A stretch of DNA of 64,000 bases from AC-37 sp036389835 (GTDB lineage Bacteria; Actinomycetota; Thermoleophilia; Solirubrobacterales; Thermoleophilaceae), in NCBI GenBank assembly GCA_036389835.1, contig DASVWC010000085.1:1-64000 (forward strand), in the 5' to 3' direction. A program made the position numbers and the translations under genes. Positions within the stretch are counted from its first letter, which is position 1. Every line of letters begins with the position of its first letter. This document shows, piece after piece, positions 23,874 through 32,396 of the stretch. Under the pieces are notes generated by a model, which did not search any database, was not told the origin of the DNA, and saw only the letters and a list, made by a program, of their open reading frames with translations.

Positions 23874-25484
23874 GTGACTCGTACCACGCACCGTGGCGGT
23901 GCGCGCGCATTCGCGCTCGCGATCGCCATGCTCACGCTCGCCCTGGCCGCGCCGGCGGCCGCACAGGCCGGCTACGTCCAGCGCTCCGGCACGAACCTCA
24001 CGCTCGACGGATCGCAGTTCCGCTTCGTCGGGCACAACAACTACCAGCTGACCAGCGACCGGACGGCGAACCAGTGCGGCCGCGTCATCGGCGACGCGAC
24101 CCTCGGCTCGATACTGGACGACGCCAAGAACTCGGGCGCGAAGGTCATCCGCACGTGGTTCTTCCAGAGCTACTACCGCAACGCCGGAAACTCGTACACG
24201 CCGTTCGACCGCGTGCTGAACGCCGCGGCCGCGCGTGGCCTGAAGGTGATCCCGGTCCTGGTCAACCACTACTCGGACTGCGAGCCTTCGGCCGGCAACG
24301 AGAAGGACGAGGGCTTCTACGACTACGGCTACAAGCAGGCGTCCTGGGGCTACCCGCAGTCGTATCGCGACTTCGCCTACAACGTCGCCGTCCGCTACAA
24401 GAACAACGACACGGTCGCGTTCTGGCAGCTCGTCAACGAGGCGGAGACCTCGTACAACGACCAGCAGAGCTGCAACACGTCGCTCGACGCGAATGGCCAT
24501 CAGCGCTCGGCCAACGTCCTCCGGACCTTCGCGGACGACATGGCCACGCTGCTCAAGGCCGGCGATCCGAACCACCTGGTGTCGCTAGGCACGATCGGCG
24601 CCGGGCAGTGCGGGGCCGGGGGTGCCGAGTACCAGTATGTCCACTCGGGGTCGGTCGACCTGTGCGAGTACCACGACTACGGCGATCCGACGCACTCGCT
24701 GCCCGACGACGGCTACAACCGCTTGAAGCAGCGAATCGATCAGTGCAGCACGATCGGCAAGCCGCTGTTCATCGGTGAGGCCGCGATCGTGGCGGACGCG
24801 GCTGACAACGGCAGCTCGTCGGGCTCGATCACTTCCGACTCGGTGCAGCGCCGAGCCGGCTTCATCGACGCGAAGATGACGGCGGCGTTCGCGAACGGCG
24901 TCGACGGCTACGCGCTGTGGGAGAAGATCCCGGACGCGACGAACTCGAGCTACAACCTGAACAACGGCCGCTACGGCATCGGTCCGAGCAGCCTGTTCAG
25001 CGACCCGACCAACTCCGTGACGACGCAGCAGGCCGCGTCGTTCGGCGGCGGCGCGGGCACCGTGCGCTCGGGCTTCGAGGACGGCACCGCCGGCGGCTGG
25101 CAGGTCGCGTGGGGGACGGTCTCGCTCGCGAACAGCACGACCCAGGCGTGGGGTGGCTTCAAGTCGCTCGCGCTGGGCGTGAGCGGCGCCGGCTACCCGG
25201 CGGTCCGCACGCTCTCGACGAGCGGCGCCGGAGTGGGCACGAAGATCACGTACCGTGTCTACAAGCCCGCCAGCGCCCCCTCAAGCGTAGGCGTCAAGCC
25301 TTACGTCTCGAACAACGGCTGGGCACAGACGTTCGGGAGCGACGTGTCACTGAGCTACGGCTGGAACACGGTGATATTCACCGTCCCGGCCGGCGTCTCG
25401 ACGCCGTTGCAGGCGATCGGCCTGCAGGTCAACAACGGCGGCGGCTGGACCGGCTCGCTGTACCTGGACGACGTGTCCTGGTAA
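23874..25484 (+). CDS. Secreted GH5-family glycoside hydrolase with C-terminal carbohydrate-binding-like domain
   Basis: A 536-residue secreted endo-glycanase of the GH5 (cellulase/mannanase) type. The GTG start at 23874, with GGGGAGGA upstream, gives MTRTTHRGGARAFALAIAML, a signal peptide cleaved near AQAG. The (beta/alpha)8 domain (about 35-400) shows the acid/base Glu189 in FWQLVNEAET and the nucleophile Glu302 in LFIGEAAI, plus VIRTWFFQSYY typical of mannanase-like subfamilies. Residues about 400-536 are a jelly-roll carbohydrate-binding-like module (SGFEDGTAGGWQVAWGT, ending GSLYLDDVSW). It probably cleaves plant or fungal beta-mannan or beta-glucan outside the cell. Confidence 0.9.
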   Translation: MTRTTHRGGARAFALAIAMLTLALAAPAAAQAGYVQRSGTNLTLDGSQFRFVGHNNYQLTSDRTANQCGRVIGDATLGSILDDAKNSGAKVIRTWFFQSYYRNAGNSYTPFDRVLNAAAARGLKVIPVLVNHYSDCEPSAGNEKDEGFYDYGYKQASWGYPQSYRDFAYNVAVRYKNNDTVAFWQLVNEAETSYNDQQSCNTSLDANGHQRSANVLRTFADDMATLLKAGDPNHLVSLGTIGAGQCGAGGAEYQYVHSGSVDLCEYHDYGDPTHSLPDDGYNRLKQRIDQCSTIGKPLFIGEAAIVADAADNGSSSGSITSDSVQRRAGFIDAKMTAAFANGVDGYALWEKIPDATNSSYNLNNGRYGIGPSSLFSDPTNSVTTQQAASFGGGAGTVRSGFEDGTAGGWQVAWGTVSLANSTTQAWGGFKSLALGVSGAGYPAVRTLSTSGAGVGTKITYRVYKPASAPSSVGVKPYVSNNGWAQTFGSDVSLSYGWNTVIFTVPAGVSTPLQAIGLQVNNGGGWTGSLYLDDVSW

Positions 25485-25518
25485 CGGGAGCGGCGAGCGG
25501 GTAGCTCGCTGGGGTGGA

Positions 25519-25570
25519 GGGTCTGCTCGTGTATATGCGGGCAGACCTTCTACTTGCGCCGGGGGCGCAA
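25519..25570 (+). terminator. Two successive hairpins after the GH5 gene
   Basis: GGTCTGC (25520-25526) pairs with GCAGACC (25541-25547), followed by TTCTACTT; next, TTGCGCC (25554-25560) pairs perfectly with GGCGCAA (25564-25570) around GGG. The first hairpin, 35 bases after the GH5 stop and followed by a weak T-tract, is the likely terminator. The second may back it up or stop leftward transcription. Confidence 0.55.
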
Positions 25571-25725
25571 CGCTCAAGAAGTACGCGGTTCCGGGCCTTT
25601 GCGGTTCGGCGTTTCGCCCGGGCCTTCGCTGCGCTGGCTATGGCAGGGATGGACGCTCCGTCGCACGGACGGCGGGAACGTGGTGCGAATCTCGATCGCC
25701 TGGTCGACGTACTGCTCGAGCCCGG

Positions 25726-25977
25726 CCCTCGAAAACCAAGACGTCGCGCAGCGCGACTGTTGCGATAGGCCCGCCTTTCGGCATCACCGTGCTGGACATG
25801 CCCGGTCGCCTACCGCTGCCGTCAAAGATCTCGATCCGTGTCCTGTCCCCGATCGACCTGCGCGAGCACCTGGGCCCGGACGCAGACATCGACGAGGGCT
25901 CGCGGCTGGTGACGGACACGATGCAGCGGACGCTCACGAGACTTGGCGGCGAGCGACGCGTCCCGGTACTCGGATGA
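25726..25977 (+). pseudogene. C-terminal remnant of a PlsC-type acyltransferase
   Basis: The frame ending at 25977 reads TVAIGPPFGITVLDMPGRLP, LPSKISIRVLSPIDLREHLG and PDADIDEGSRLVTDTMQRTL, the characteristic last part of a phospholipid/glycerol-3-phosphate acyltransferase-like protein. The catalytic HxxxxD half of the gene is absent: upstream sequence back to the GH5 terminators does not encode it in any frame. This looks like a truncated fossil left by deletion or insertion, and it fits the generally decayed nature of the next 2.5 kb. A GTG at 25789 could still start a 62-residue peptide. Confidence 0.6.
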
Positions 25978-26086
25978 TCACGCCAGGTCCAGTCGCGCCA
26001 AAGATCGATTCACCGTCTGTGCAGACTGACGGGACGCCGCAAGGGGCGAGCCCGCTCGACTTACACGGGCCCGCTGCCTTCGATCA

Positions 26087-26308
26087 TCACGCGCGGCGTG
26101 CGGCCCGGACGGAGAGATTCATCTCTCCTGGCCGTGCATACGTGAAGATAGATTCCTCCGGCAGGAGCTCGCGCAGCGAAGGTTGCGGCCTGCTCGCCAG
26201 GCCGACCTCCCTGAGCTGAACGCCACACGAAGGACATCCGCCGACGTGAACCTCACTTGCCGCGCTGTAGGCGAGCGCCTCACAGGTGGGGCACCGGTAC
26301 TCGATCAT
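26087..26308 (-). CDS. Small zinc-ribbon protein
   Basis: A 73-residue protein beginning MIEYRCPTCEALAYSAASEV and continuing HVGGCPSCGVQL: two CxxC knuckles 17 residues apart form a rubredoxin/zinc-ribbon-type site. The tail (LASRPQPSLRELLPEESIFT and on) is without recognised motif. CAGGAGGAGCAGGTCCA directly before the ATG is a strong ribosome-binding site, and this leader occurs again at 27422. A related 67-residue protein lies at 28650-28853. Function unknown; such proteins bind metal, nucleic acid or protein partners. Confidence 0.7.
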   Translation of the reverse strand: MIEYRCPTCEALAYSAASEVHVGGCPSCGVQLREVGLASRPQPSLRELLPEESIFTYARPGEMNLSVRAARRA

Positions 26309-26522
26309 TGGACCTGCTCCTCCTGCACTCCGCCCCCGGCGTGACCACGGTCGTAGTGCGTCGGATGGTCCGGCAGCTCCGTCGACCCGCACGCGAGCAC
26401 AACCCGCGTCGTGTACGACGTAGCGTCGGCTGAGTTCAGCGTAGTCGATCCGGCAGGGCCCGTCGCCGACTTGACCGAGCGAGACGGACGGTCGATATTC
26501 GTTACGGGCGGCCGCGCGCTGG

Positions 26523-26900
26523 TCAGTCCGACCCGCGGGTCCCGGCGGTCCCGGCGGGCTCCAGCACGAACGTTTCGATGGCGAGGTCGGGATCGATGTG
26601 GTTCTGGCTCGTGAACGCGACCACCTTGCGCTCGAGCTCACGCTGGACGATCTCGATGAGGCCGTCGCGCATCAGGAGCTGATATTCGTGGCGGAGGTCG
26701 AGCACCCGGTCAGAGCGGCCGGCATCGACCAGCGCGCGCTCGCCCTTCGTGAGCGTGTCAGCGAGCACGATCGTCACGAGATCGTCGGTGATCGTCGTCT
26801 TCGCCTGCGTCGGTCCGCGACCGGTGTACTCATGCAGCAGCTGAACCGCCGCGGTCGAGATCATCGCCGACGGAGTATTGGTGGTGGGGCGGCCGGTCAT
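26523..26900 (-). CDS. DUF2294 / MpsC-like protein
   Basis: A 125-residue protein matching the DUF2294 family, now linked to MpsC (Na+-translocating membrane-potential-generating system). Family text is clear: LLHEYTGRGPTQAKTTITDD, LVTIVLADTLTKGERALVDA, and KVVAFTSQNHIDPDLAIETF at the end. It is cytosolic, with no membrane segment. The ATG at 26900 is chosen because the family begins about there; the long upstream frame is of non-coding character. No mps partners are visible nearby, so it is either a solo copy or a remnant of a transferred set. Confidence 0.8.
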   Translation of the reverse strand: MTGRPTTNTPSAMISTAAVQLLHEYTGRGPTQAKTTITDDLVTIVLADTLTKGERALVDAGRSDRVLDLRHEYQLLMRDGLIEIVQRELERKVVAFTSQNHIDPDLAIETFVLEPAGTAGTRGSD

Positions 26901-27637
26901 GTAAGCCTCTCGGCGCTTCCTCGGCGGGTGTTGCACCACGACAGGGAGAGGAAGCTTGGAGCCCCAATGGCAGCGTGCGACTTCCAACTGTAGTCGCCGC
27001 GGGACCTGAGTGGGTAGTCCGGCGGCGAACCGGTGATGGTGGTGTGCTCCTCGCCGCCGTTCAGTAGGCGGGAGGTGGCGCCGGAGGCGCCCGACGCGAC
27101 GTGGCGCCGGGTCGGATCGACCCCCGGCTACCTGTGAGCGTCGAGCGCCACGCGGCGGCTGACGCTCGGTCATGTGGTCGCCAGCGCCGCCGACACGCCC
27201 GATCCTCTCGCGGGCGGCATGGCCGGCCATCCGGGCCTGGCCGGGGATCGTGGTCGCGGCATCGCGGGCCGAGGGAGCTTCCGAGTGCAGTAAGGTGCTG
27301 AACACAACCGACGCTTGCTGCGCAAAGCCATGCGGGTGCAAACCGCCCGAGTGGAAGGCGCAGAAGGTCGCCGGACCATCCGACGGACCACGAGCTCGGC
27401 GATCAGCCGCGGCGCGGGGGCCAGGAGGAGCAGGTCCAAGTGTTCGAATACGGGCTGTGCGCGTGAGGACCGCCTCTCGCAGGCGCAGGCACGTCCGGCC
27501 CGCCACCGCGCGAGCGCTCCCGTGGCTTGGCTTCCGGGCCGCCAGGCATATGTACTGCGCGCCGTCGGCGGCCGCATTGGGCCCGTCGTCACTCAGCGCT
27601 CTCCGAATGGGCGGCAGGCCCAGACGGCGGCCAAGGA
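26901..27637. other. Gene-poor region with a degenerate zinc-ribbon leader copy
   Basis: No open frame here has convincing coding character, although long Arg/Pro-rich frames exist on both strands. At 27422-27439 (plus strand) lies an 18-base exact copy of the leader of the zinc-ribbon gene at 26308, followed by GTGTTCGAATAC, which resembles that gene's ATGATCGAGTAC, and then a stop after eight codons. This appears to be a decayed paralogue of the zinc-ribbon gene. Confidence 0.4.
27422..27480 (+). pseudogene. Degenerate copy of the zinc-ribbon gene start
   Basis: CAGGAGGAGCAGGTCCAA here is identical to the leader of the minus-strand zinc-ribbon gene (26325-26308). The following codons read VFEYGLCA then stop, compared with MIEYRCPTC in the intact gene. 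Similarity fades after about 40 bases. It suggests an old inverted duplication of the zinc-ribbon gene followed by decay. Confidence 0.4.
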
Positions 27638-28024
27638 ATGAACGACGACTGCCTCTCCGAGCTAGCGCTCGACGAGCGCACCGTGCTCCTGCGCGTGCGC
27701 GGCGACGCCCCGTCCGTCAGGAGGGAGTTGCGCGCCGCGATGCGGACGGCGGTGGCGATGGGGCACAGAGTGCTGATCGTCGAGCTCTCCGGTGCCAGCG
27801 CGATCACGGGCGCGATCGCGTGGACCTGAGCCAGGTGCACGACCGCCTGCGCTGGCGCGGCGGGCACGCCGTGGTCGTGTTCGACGCCGCGATCCTCGAG
27901 CCCCTGTTCGACGCGTTCGCGCGCCACAGTGCGCCTGCCGTCGTGACGACGCTCGACGACGCGCTCACCGCGGCGCGCGTTGGCGTGGCGGGGCAGATCC
28001 TCGCCCACGACACGCCGCATGAGA
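27638..28024 (+). pseudogene. STAS-domain (anti-sigma-factor antagonist-like) gene with a frameshift
   Basis: From ATG 27638 (AAGGA upstream) the protein reads MNDDCLSELALDERTVLLRV, with VLIVELSGASAITGAIAW matching the STAS core, then stops at 27829. The rest of the domain continues in the next frame from 27820 as VDLSQVHDRLRWRGGHAVVV and TTLDDALTAARV. Restoring one base near 27820 (GCG-GTG for GCGTG) would rejoin a normal STAS domain of about 115 residues. STAS proteins oppose anti-sigma factors or bind nucleotides; the phosphorylatable Ser would be in the SGAS segment. The frame stays open to 28239 but loses domain character. Either a pseudogene or a sequencing indel. Confidence 0.6.
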
Positions 28025-28239
28025 CTTCCACCGCCCCAGCGCCCGGCCCCCCGGATGCGGGCGCGCAGGAGGAGGGGAGCGCGGTACCCCACCGCGCCCC
28101 TGAAGAGGCCGGAACCGGGACGTTCCTACCCGGGGCCGGCCGCGGTCTGGCGGCTGGTGCATCAAGGACGCATGCACCGGCCGCTGTGCTGCCCCTCGCA
28201 CGGCGCCACGCCGATCGGCCCCGGCAGTGGGACTTCTAG

Positions 28240-28533
28240 ACACGTAACTCCGCCCAGCTGGGGCCGAAAGGTCGCTGGACCAAGCGCGCCTCGACGTGGA
28301 GCTCTCATCCCGCGCGGGCAGGTCCAGCGTCTCGGTCTCGGGCACGCCCTCGGACAGTTCCTTCGCGCGCTCGATCTCGGCGGGCTACTTCGCAAGCCAT
28401 GCCGCGGCCCAGCAGGCGCTCCGAGTAGTTACCCCCACCCGGAGCTGAGACTTTTCGAACCTTTTGGGACCCATTCGCCTGTCGTCGCCCGCCCAGAAAC
28501 GCAGAAACCCCGTATTAGCGGGGCTTCCTCAGC
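28240..28533. other. Non-coding stretch with possible gene remnant
   Basis: I see no intact gene. On the minus strand, AEIERAKELSEGVPETETLD is encoded at about 28316-28372 with normal codon choice but is cut by a stop upstream and loses character downstream, so it may be another fossil. The tRNA-Arg terminator occupies the right end. Confidence 0.3.
28505..28526 (-). terminator. Terminator of tRNA-Arg
   Basis: On the minus strand CCCCG and CGGGG pair around CTAATA and are followed by TTT, eight or so bases after the tRNA 3' end. This is a compact intrinsic terminator. Confidence 0.6.
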
Positions 28534-28606
<73 letters not shown>

Positions 28607-28649
28607 TCGGGCGCAGAGGGTAGCGGCCGGATTGGGCCCCGGCGGGGCC

Positions 28650-28853
28650 TCAGGCAGGCCGGCGCAGCTCGGTCGTGCGGCTCGCCGCCGGCGCCTGCGG
28701 GCGGCGCGTGCGCGCGGCCGAGAAGTGGCGCACCTCGCGGGCTGGCTCGACCTCGCCGCCGCAGTGCGCGCAGCGGTCACCCGCCCGCAGGAGGTCGAGG
28801 GAGGCGGCGCTGAAGGAGGCGGCGCCGCAGCGTGTGCATCGGAACGCGTGCAT
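28650..28853 (-). CDS. Small zinc-ribbon protein (second copy)
   Basis: A 67-residue protein starting MHAFRCTRCGAASFSAASLD and containing CAHCGGEVEPAREVRHF: two CxxC knuckles with spacing close to that of the 73-residue protein at 26087-26308, so the two are related. The C-terminal tail is basic (ARTRRPQAPAASRTTELRRP). It has no signal peptide and lies immediately upstream of tRNA-Arg in the same direction. Function unknown; metal-dependent nucleic-acid or protein binding is plausible. Confidence 0.65.
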   Translation of the reverse strand: MHAFRCTRCGAASFSAASLDLLRAGDRCAHCGGEVEPAREVRHFSAARTRRPQAPAASRTTELRRPA

Positions 28854-29059
28854 CTACCTGTCTACGAGTCCGTACAGGGCCCGGATCACGACGTTACCTG
28901 CCATCTCTCCCCCAACCCGGCGGAGTTCCCGCAAGTAGCGGCGTTCTTCGCAAATTCCTAAGGATCAGACCTCGGCGGACGCACGCCACGGTAGGGCTGG
29001 CGCGCGGGCGCTCGCGGCCCGCGTGGCCGCCCGCCGGGGCGCGCTAGATTCGCCCCGCC

Positions 29060-30046
29060 GTGCTGCGACTGAGCGCGATCGTCCCCGCCACCGACGCGCC
29101 CGCGACGCTCGCCCGCTGCCGTGCCGCGATCGAGGCCGCCGCCGACGGCCCCGACGAGCTGATCGTGGTGCACGAGCGCGGCGAGGACCCAGGGCCCGCG
29201 GCCGCGCGCAACGACGGCGCCCGGGCCGCCAGCGGCGACGTGCTCGTCTTCGTCGACTCCGACGTGGCCGTCCACCCCGACGCGTTCACCCGCATCCGCG
29301 CCGCACTCGAGCGCGACCCGGGCCTGGTCGCGGTGATCGGCTCCTACGACGACGACCCGGCCGCCCCGGGCATCGTCTCGCGCTTCCGCAACCTGCTCCA
29401 CCACCACGTGCACCAGGAGTCCGCCGGCCCGGTCGGGAGCTTCTGGTCCGGCCTCGGAGCGATACGCCGCGACGCGTTCATCGCCGCCGGCGGCTTCGAC
29501 TCGCTCAGCTTCACGGTGTCCTCGATGGAGGACGTGGAGCTGGGCATGCGGCTGGTCGCCGGCGGCGCGAGGATCGAGCTCGACCCCGACCTCCAGGGGA
29601 CCCACCTCAAGGGGTGGACGCTCGCCTCGATGGTCCACACCGACGCCGTGCGCCGCGGCATGCCGTGGGTCGCGCTGCTGATGCGCTGCCGCGAGCTGCC
29701 GGGCGAGCTCAACCTCGCGCGCCGCCACCGGCTGGCCGCTGCGTCCTGGGTCACGGCCGCCGCCGCGGTGGCGGCCCGCCGGCCGGCCGTCGCGCTCGGC
29801 GCCGGAGCCGTCGCGACGACGGCGAACGCGCGCTTCTATGCCCTGCTCGCTCGCCGCATGGGCCCGGCGGCGGCGCTGGGCGTGCCCCTCCACGCCCTGC
29901 ACTACCTGGCGGCGGCCGCCGCCGTACCGCTCGGCGTGGTGCACTACCTGCACGGGATCGCCGTGGAGCGGCAGGCGGGGGAGCCGGCCGCGCGTGTCGA
30001 ACAGGCCGGCGAGCCGCGCGAGCTCACCCCCACCGCGGTCGGCTAG
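29060..30046 (+). CDS. Glycosyltransferase family 2 protein
   Basis: A 328-residue GT2 enzyme with a GT-A fold: N-terminal nucleotide-sugar-binding strand (LRLSAIVPATDAPATLARCR), metal-binding DxD-type motif VFVDSDVAVHPDAF and the acceptor-side SMEDVELGMRLVAGG (ED). Two or three C-terminal hydrophobic segments (about 235-310) anchor it in the membrane. It probably transfers a sugar to a polyprenyl lipid or envelope polymer. The GTG start at 29060 has TAGATT nine bases upstream, as for a leaderless mRNA. Its end overlaps the convergent M23 peptidase gene by four bases. Confidence 0.88.
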   Translation: MLRLSAIVPATDAPATLARCRAAIEAAADGPDELIVVHERGEDPGPAAARNDGARAASGDVLVFVDSDVAVHPDAFTRIRAALERDPGLVAVIGSYDDDPAAPGIVSRFRNLLHHHVHQESAGPVGSFWSGLGAIRRDAFIAAGGFDSLSFTVSSMEDVELGMRLVAGGARIELDPDLQGTHLKGWTLASMVHTDAVRRGMPWVALLMRCRELPGELNLARRHRLAAASWVTAAAAVAARRPAVALGAGAVATTANARFYALLARRMGPAAALGVPLHALHYLAAAAAVPLGVVHYLHGIAVERQAGEPAARVEQAGEPRELTPTAVG

Positions 30047-30648
30047 GGCAGGTACTTCGCCGGGTCGAGCGGCTCGCCGTAGAGCCTCTTGCCGCGGCGA
30101 ACCTCGAAGTGCAGGTGGACGGCGCCGGAGTTGCCGGTGTTCCCGACGCGCCCGATCAGCTCGCCGCGGCGCACGCGCGCGCCCTCCTTCGTCCCGATGC
30201 TCTGGAGGTGCGCGTAGCAGGTGCTCAGCTTCACGTGCGCGATGCAGACGTAGTTTCCGTAGCCGTCCTCGGGGCCGGCCTGGATGACCCGCCCGCCGCT
30301 CGCCGCCTTGACCGGCGTGCCGGGGGGCTTGGGAATGTCGATGCCGGCGTGCGTGTGGCCCCCGCGGCCCTCGCCGAACGCGCCCGTCACCGCTCCGCGC
30401 AGGGGCCAGCGCAGGCGGTCGCTCGCCGCCGCGCGCTCGGGGTCCTTCGGCGGCACGGCCTGCGCCGCGAGCTGCGAGACCGCCACGAGCGGCCGCGGCT
30501 CGGACGGGCTGAGCTCGAGCTCGCCGATGGCGCCCAGCGCGACTCCCGCCCCGAGTCCCGCGAGCGGCACGACGGCTAGCGCCGCGGCTCCCGCCGCGAT
30601 CCGGTTCCGTCTGCGGTTGTGCTGCCGGCGCGGCGATCCGCGTCGCAT
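30043..30648 (-). CDS. M23 family metallopeptidase (LytM-like)
   Basis: A 201-residue secreted or membrane-anchored peptidoglycan endopeptidase. A basic start and hydrophobic segment (about residues 16-40) lead to a linker and the M23 domain from about residue 85: GGHTHAGIDIP supplies the first Zn ligands (H, D) and VHLHFEVRRG the HxH pair; CIAHVKLSTCYAHLQSIG lies between. The enzyme cuts peptide cross-links during growth or division. A c-di-AMP riboswitch occupies the 5' region, matching the known control of wall hydrolases by this messenger in actinobacteria. GGGGAG precedes the ATG. Confidence 0.92.
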   Translation of the reverse strand: MRRGSPRRQHNRRRNRIAAGAAALAVVPLAGLGAGVALGAIGELELSPSEPRPLVAVSQLAAQAVPPKDPERAAASDRLRWPLRGAVTGAFGEGRGGHTHAGIDIPKPPGTPVKAASGGRVIQAGPEDGYGNYVCIAHVKLSTCYAHLQSIGTKEGARVRRGELIGRVGNTGNSGAVHLHFEVRRGKRLYGEPLDPAKYLP

Positions 30649-30666
30649 CGAACGCTCCCCTGCTCT

Positions 30667-30810
30667 CGGCCTGCGGGGTTAGCTGACGGGCTCGCGCGAG
30701 TTGCGCTAGCGGGCGGCAGTGCCCGTATTCGCCCCCGGCCGCCCTCGCAGGCGGCCACTGGTTCCCCCGCTCCGGCCCACTGGGCCGGATTCGGCGTGCG
30801 GGAACACTAG
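30667..30810 (-). promoter_or_regulatory. c-di-AMP riboswitch (ydaO-yuaA class)
   Basis: On the minus strand, directly upstream of the M23 gene, the conserved blocks of the c-di-AMP riboswitch appear in order: GCCGAATCC, CGGGGGAACCA, GGGGCGAATAC, a variable hairpin, then GAGCCCGTCAGCTAACC and CGCAGGC. The class usually turns genes off at high c-di-AMP and often sits before wall hydrolases and osmolyte transporters. The element begins at the stop codon (30807-30809) of the upstream GT-C gene and ends about 20 bases before the M23 ATG, so it could act by terminator or ribosome-access control. Confidence 0.92.
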
Positions 30811-32396
30811 TACCCGCTCAGACGGAAAACCGGGCCCCTGGGCGAAGTCTCCCGCCTCGACCTGCGCTCGTAGAGCGTGGCCACCACCCCCACCCGCCGG
30901 CTGCGCACCAGCGTCCGCCCGCGGTAGGTCCCGACCTCGCGGAAGCGCTCGTCGCGCGCGAGCGCCCGCTGGATCTGGCCCGACCGGATCCGGACGAGGC
31001 GCGTCCACGGCGCGCGCCAGCCGAACTGCCCGCGCACGATCGGCCGGATCAGCACGAGCCGCTGGCGCGATCCCACGCCGCGCAGGACCGGCTCGATCGC
31101 GGCGGGCTGGTCGGCCGCGCGCAGGCGGTCGAGGCCGTCGCGCCAGTCGGTCACGCGCGGGTCGGCGACCCACCCCATCGAGTCCGCGTAGCGCAGCTCG
31201 TCGACCAGGTAGTGGCGCAGCAGCGGCACCTGCTCGGGCTGCGGGGAGAGCACGACGTCGCCGGCTCGCAGCGACGGGTTCACCTCGTTCGCCACCGCCT
31301 CCGCGTTGCTCTTGAAGTACGGGCTCGGCGTGACCGGGTTGTAGGAGATCACCGCGAACGCGATCAGCCCGGCCACCCCGACCACCCGCGCGCGGCTCGC
31401 CCCCAGCCCGAGCAGCAGGAACATCGGCGCGACGAAGACCGCGAAGTAGCGCGCCGCCCAGCCGCGCGAGACCTGCGCCACCACGAACGCGACCGCCACG
31501 CCCACCACGAGCGCGAGGCCCAGGGCGAGGATCGCCTGCCTGTCCTCGGGCTTCCCGCGCGCGACCGCGAGCACCAGCCCGGCCCCGGCGGTGAGGACCA
31601 CGATGGCCACGAGGTAGTCCGGCCCGATCAGCGCGTCGGTCACGTCGGCGAGCCCGCTGAGCGACGGCCGGGCCGACCACGGCGCCCCCGTGTGCTTCGC
31701 CTGGTAGAGCAGCGACGGGATCCACGGCGCGTACAGCACCAGCGCGCCCGCGCCCGCGAGCACGCCGTCGCGCAGCAGGCGCAGGTCGCGGCGGACGGCG
31801 GCCAGCGCGAGGATCCCCAGCCCCGCCCCGAGCGCGAGGAACAGGCTCCAGTTGTGCGTGTAGAGCATCAGCGCGAGCAGCACCGCGAAGACGGGCACGA
31901 AGCGGGCGCGGCGGAACACGAAGCCGCGCACGTAGGCGCCGGCGGCGAGCATCCCGAGCAGCGCGACCAGCGAGTACATCCGCGTCTCGAGGGCGTGGAT
32001 GTCGAGGAACGGGCTGAAGGCCGCCAGCGTCGCGACCGCGAGGCCGGCGCCGCGGCTCCACACGCTCGCCGCCCAGTAGCCCGCCGGGATGCACGCGAGC
32101 GCGAAGACCACCGATAGGTCGTGCGTCACCACCTCGCGCGTGCCGAAGGCGCCCGTCCAGAGGTTGAGGATCAGGTAGTAGAGCGGCGGCGAGCCGTCCT
32201 GACGCAGCACCCCCGGGATCTCCGTGAGGGAGTGCTTCGCGATCCCGACCGAGATCCCCTCGTCGATCCAGTACGACGCGTTGAGCGCGCGCGTGCGCTC
32301 GTAGTACGAGAGCGCGACCAGCGCCACGAGCACGATCGCGGCGAAGGCCCGGCTGCCGAGCAGGCGCGCGGGCGCGGCGTCAGCTGGCCACTTCAA
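30807..32396 (-). CDS. Membrane glycosyltransferase, GT-C / GT39-like
   Basis: A 529-residue integral membrane protein with about 11-13 hydrophobic helices. The first extracytoplasmic loop reads RALNASYWIDEGISVGIAKH, containing the DE acidic pair of PMT/ArnT-type GT-C enzymes, followed by RQDGSPPLYYLILNLW, a common family motif. A soluble domain follows the last helix (about 385-529). Likely uses a polyprenyl-phosphate sugar to glycosylate an exported lipid, protein or polymer. Its start lies 17 bases inside the UGM-like gene's end, so the two are translationally coupled. Its stop codon touches the riboswitch of the next gene. Confidence 0.8.
   Translation of the reverse strand: MKWPADAAPARLLGSRAFAAIVLVALVALSYYERTRALNASYWIDEGISVGIAKHSLTEIPGVLRQDGSPPLYYLILNLWTGAFGTREVVTHDLSVVFALACIPAGYWAASVWSRGAGLAVATLAAFSPFLDIHALETRMYSLVALLGMLAAGAYVRGFVFRRARFVPVFAVLLALMLYTHNWSLFLALGAGLGILALAAVRRDLRLLRDGVLAGAGALVLYAPWIPSLLYQAKHTGAPWSARPSLSGLADVTDALIGPDYLVAIVVLTAGAGLVLAVARGKPEDRQAILALGLALVVGVAVAFVVAQVSRGWAARYFAVFVAPMFLLLGLGASRARVVGVAGLIAFAVISYNPVTPSPYFKSNAEAVANEVNPSLRAGDVVLSPQPEQVPLLRHYLVDELRYADSMGWVADPRVTDWRDGLDRLRAADQPAAIEPVLRGVGSRQRLVLIRPIVRGQFGWRAPWTRLVRIRSGQIQRALARDERFREVGTYRGRTLVRSRRVGVVATLYERRSRRETSPRGPVFRLSGY

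Noticed and set aside
27170..27592. 140-codon minus-strand frame with membrane-like text
   Set aside because: It overlaps the decayed zinc-ribbon leader, has no recognisable domain or start signal, and frames on both strands are equally open there.
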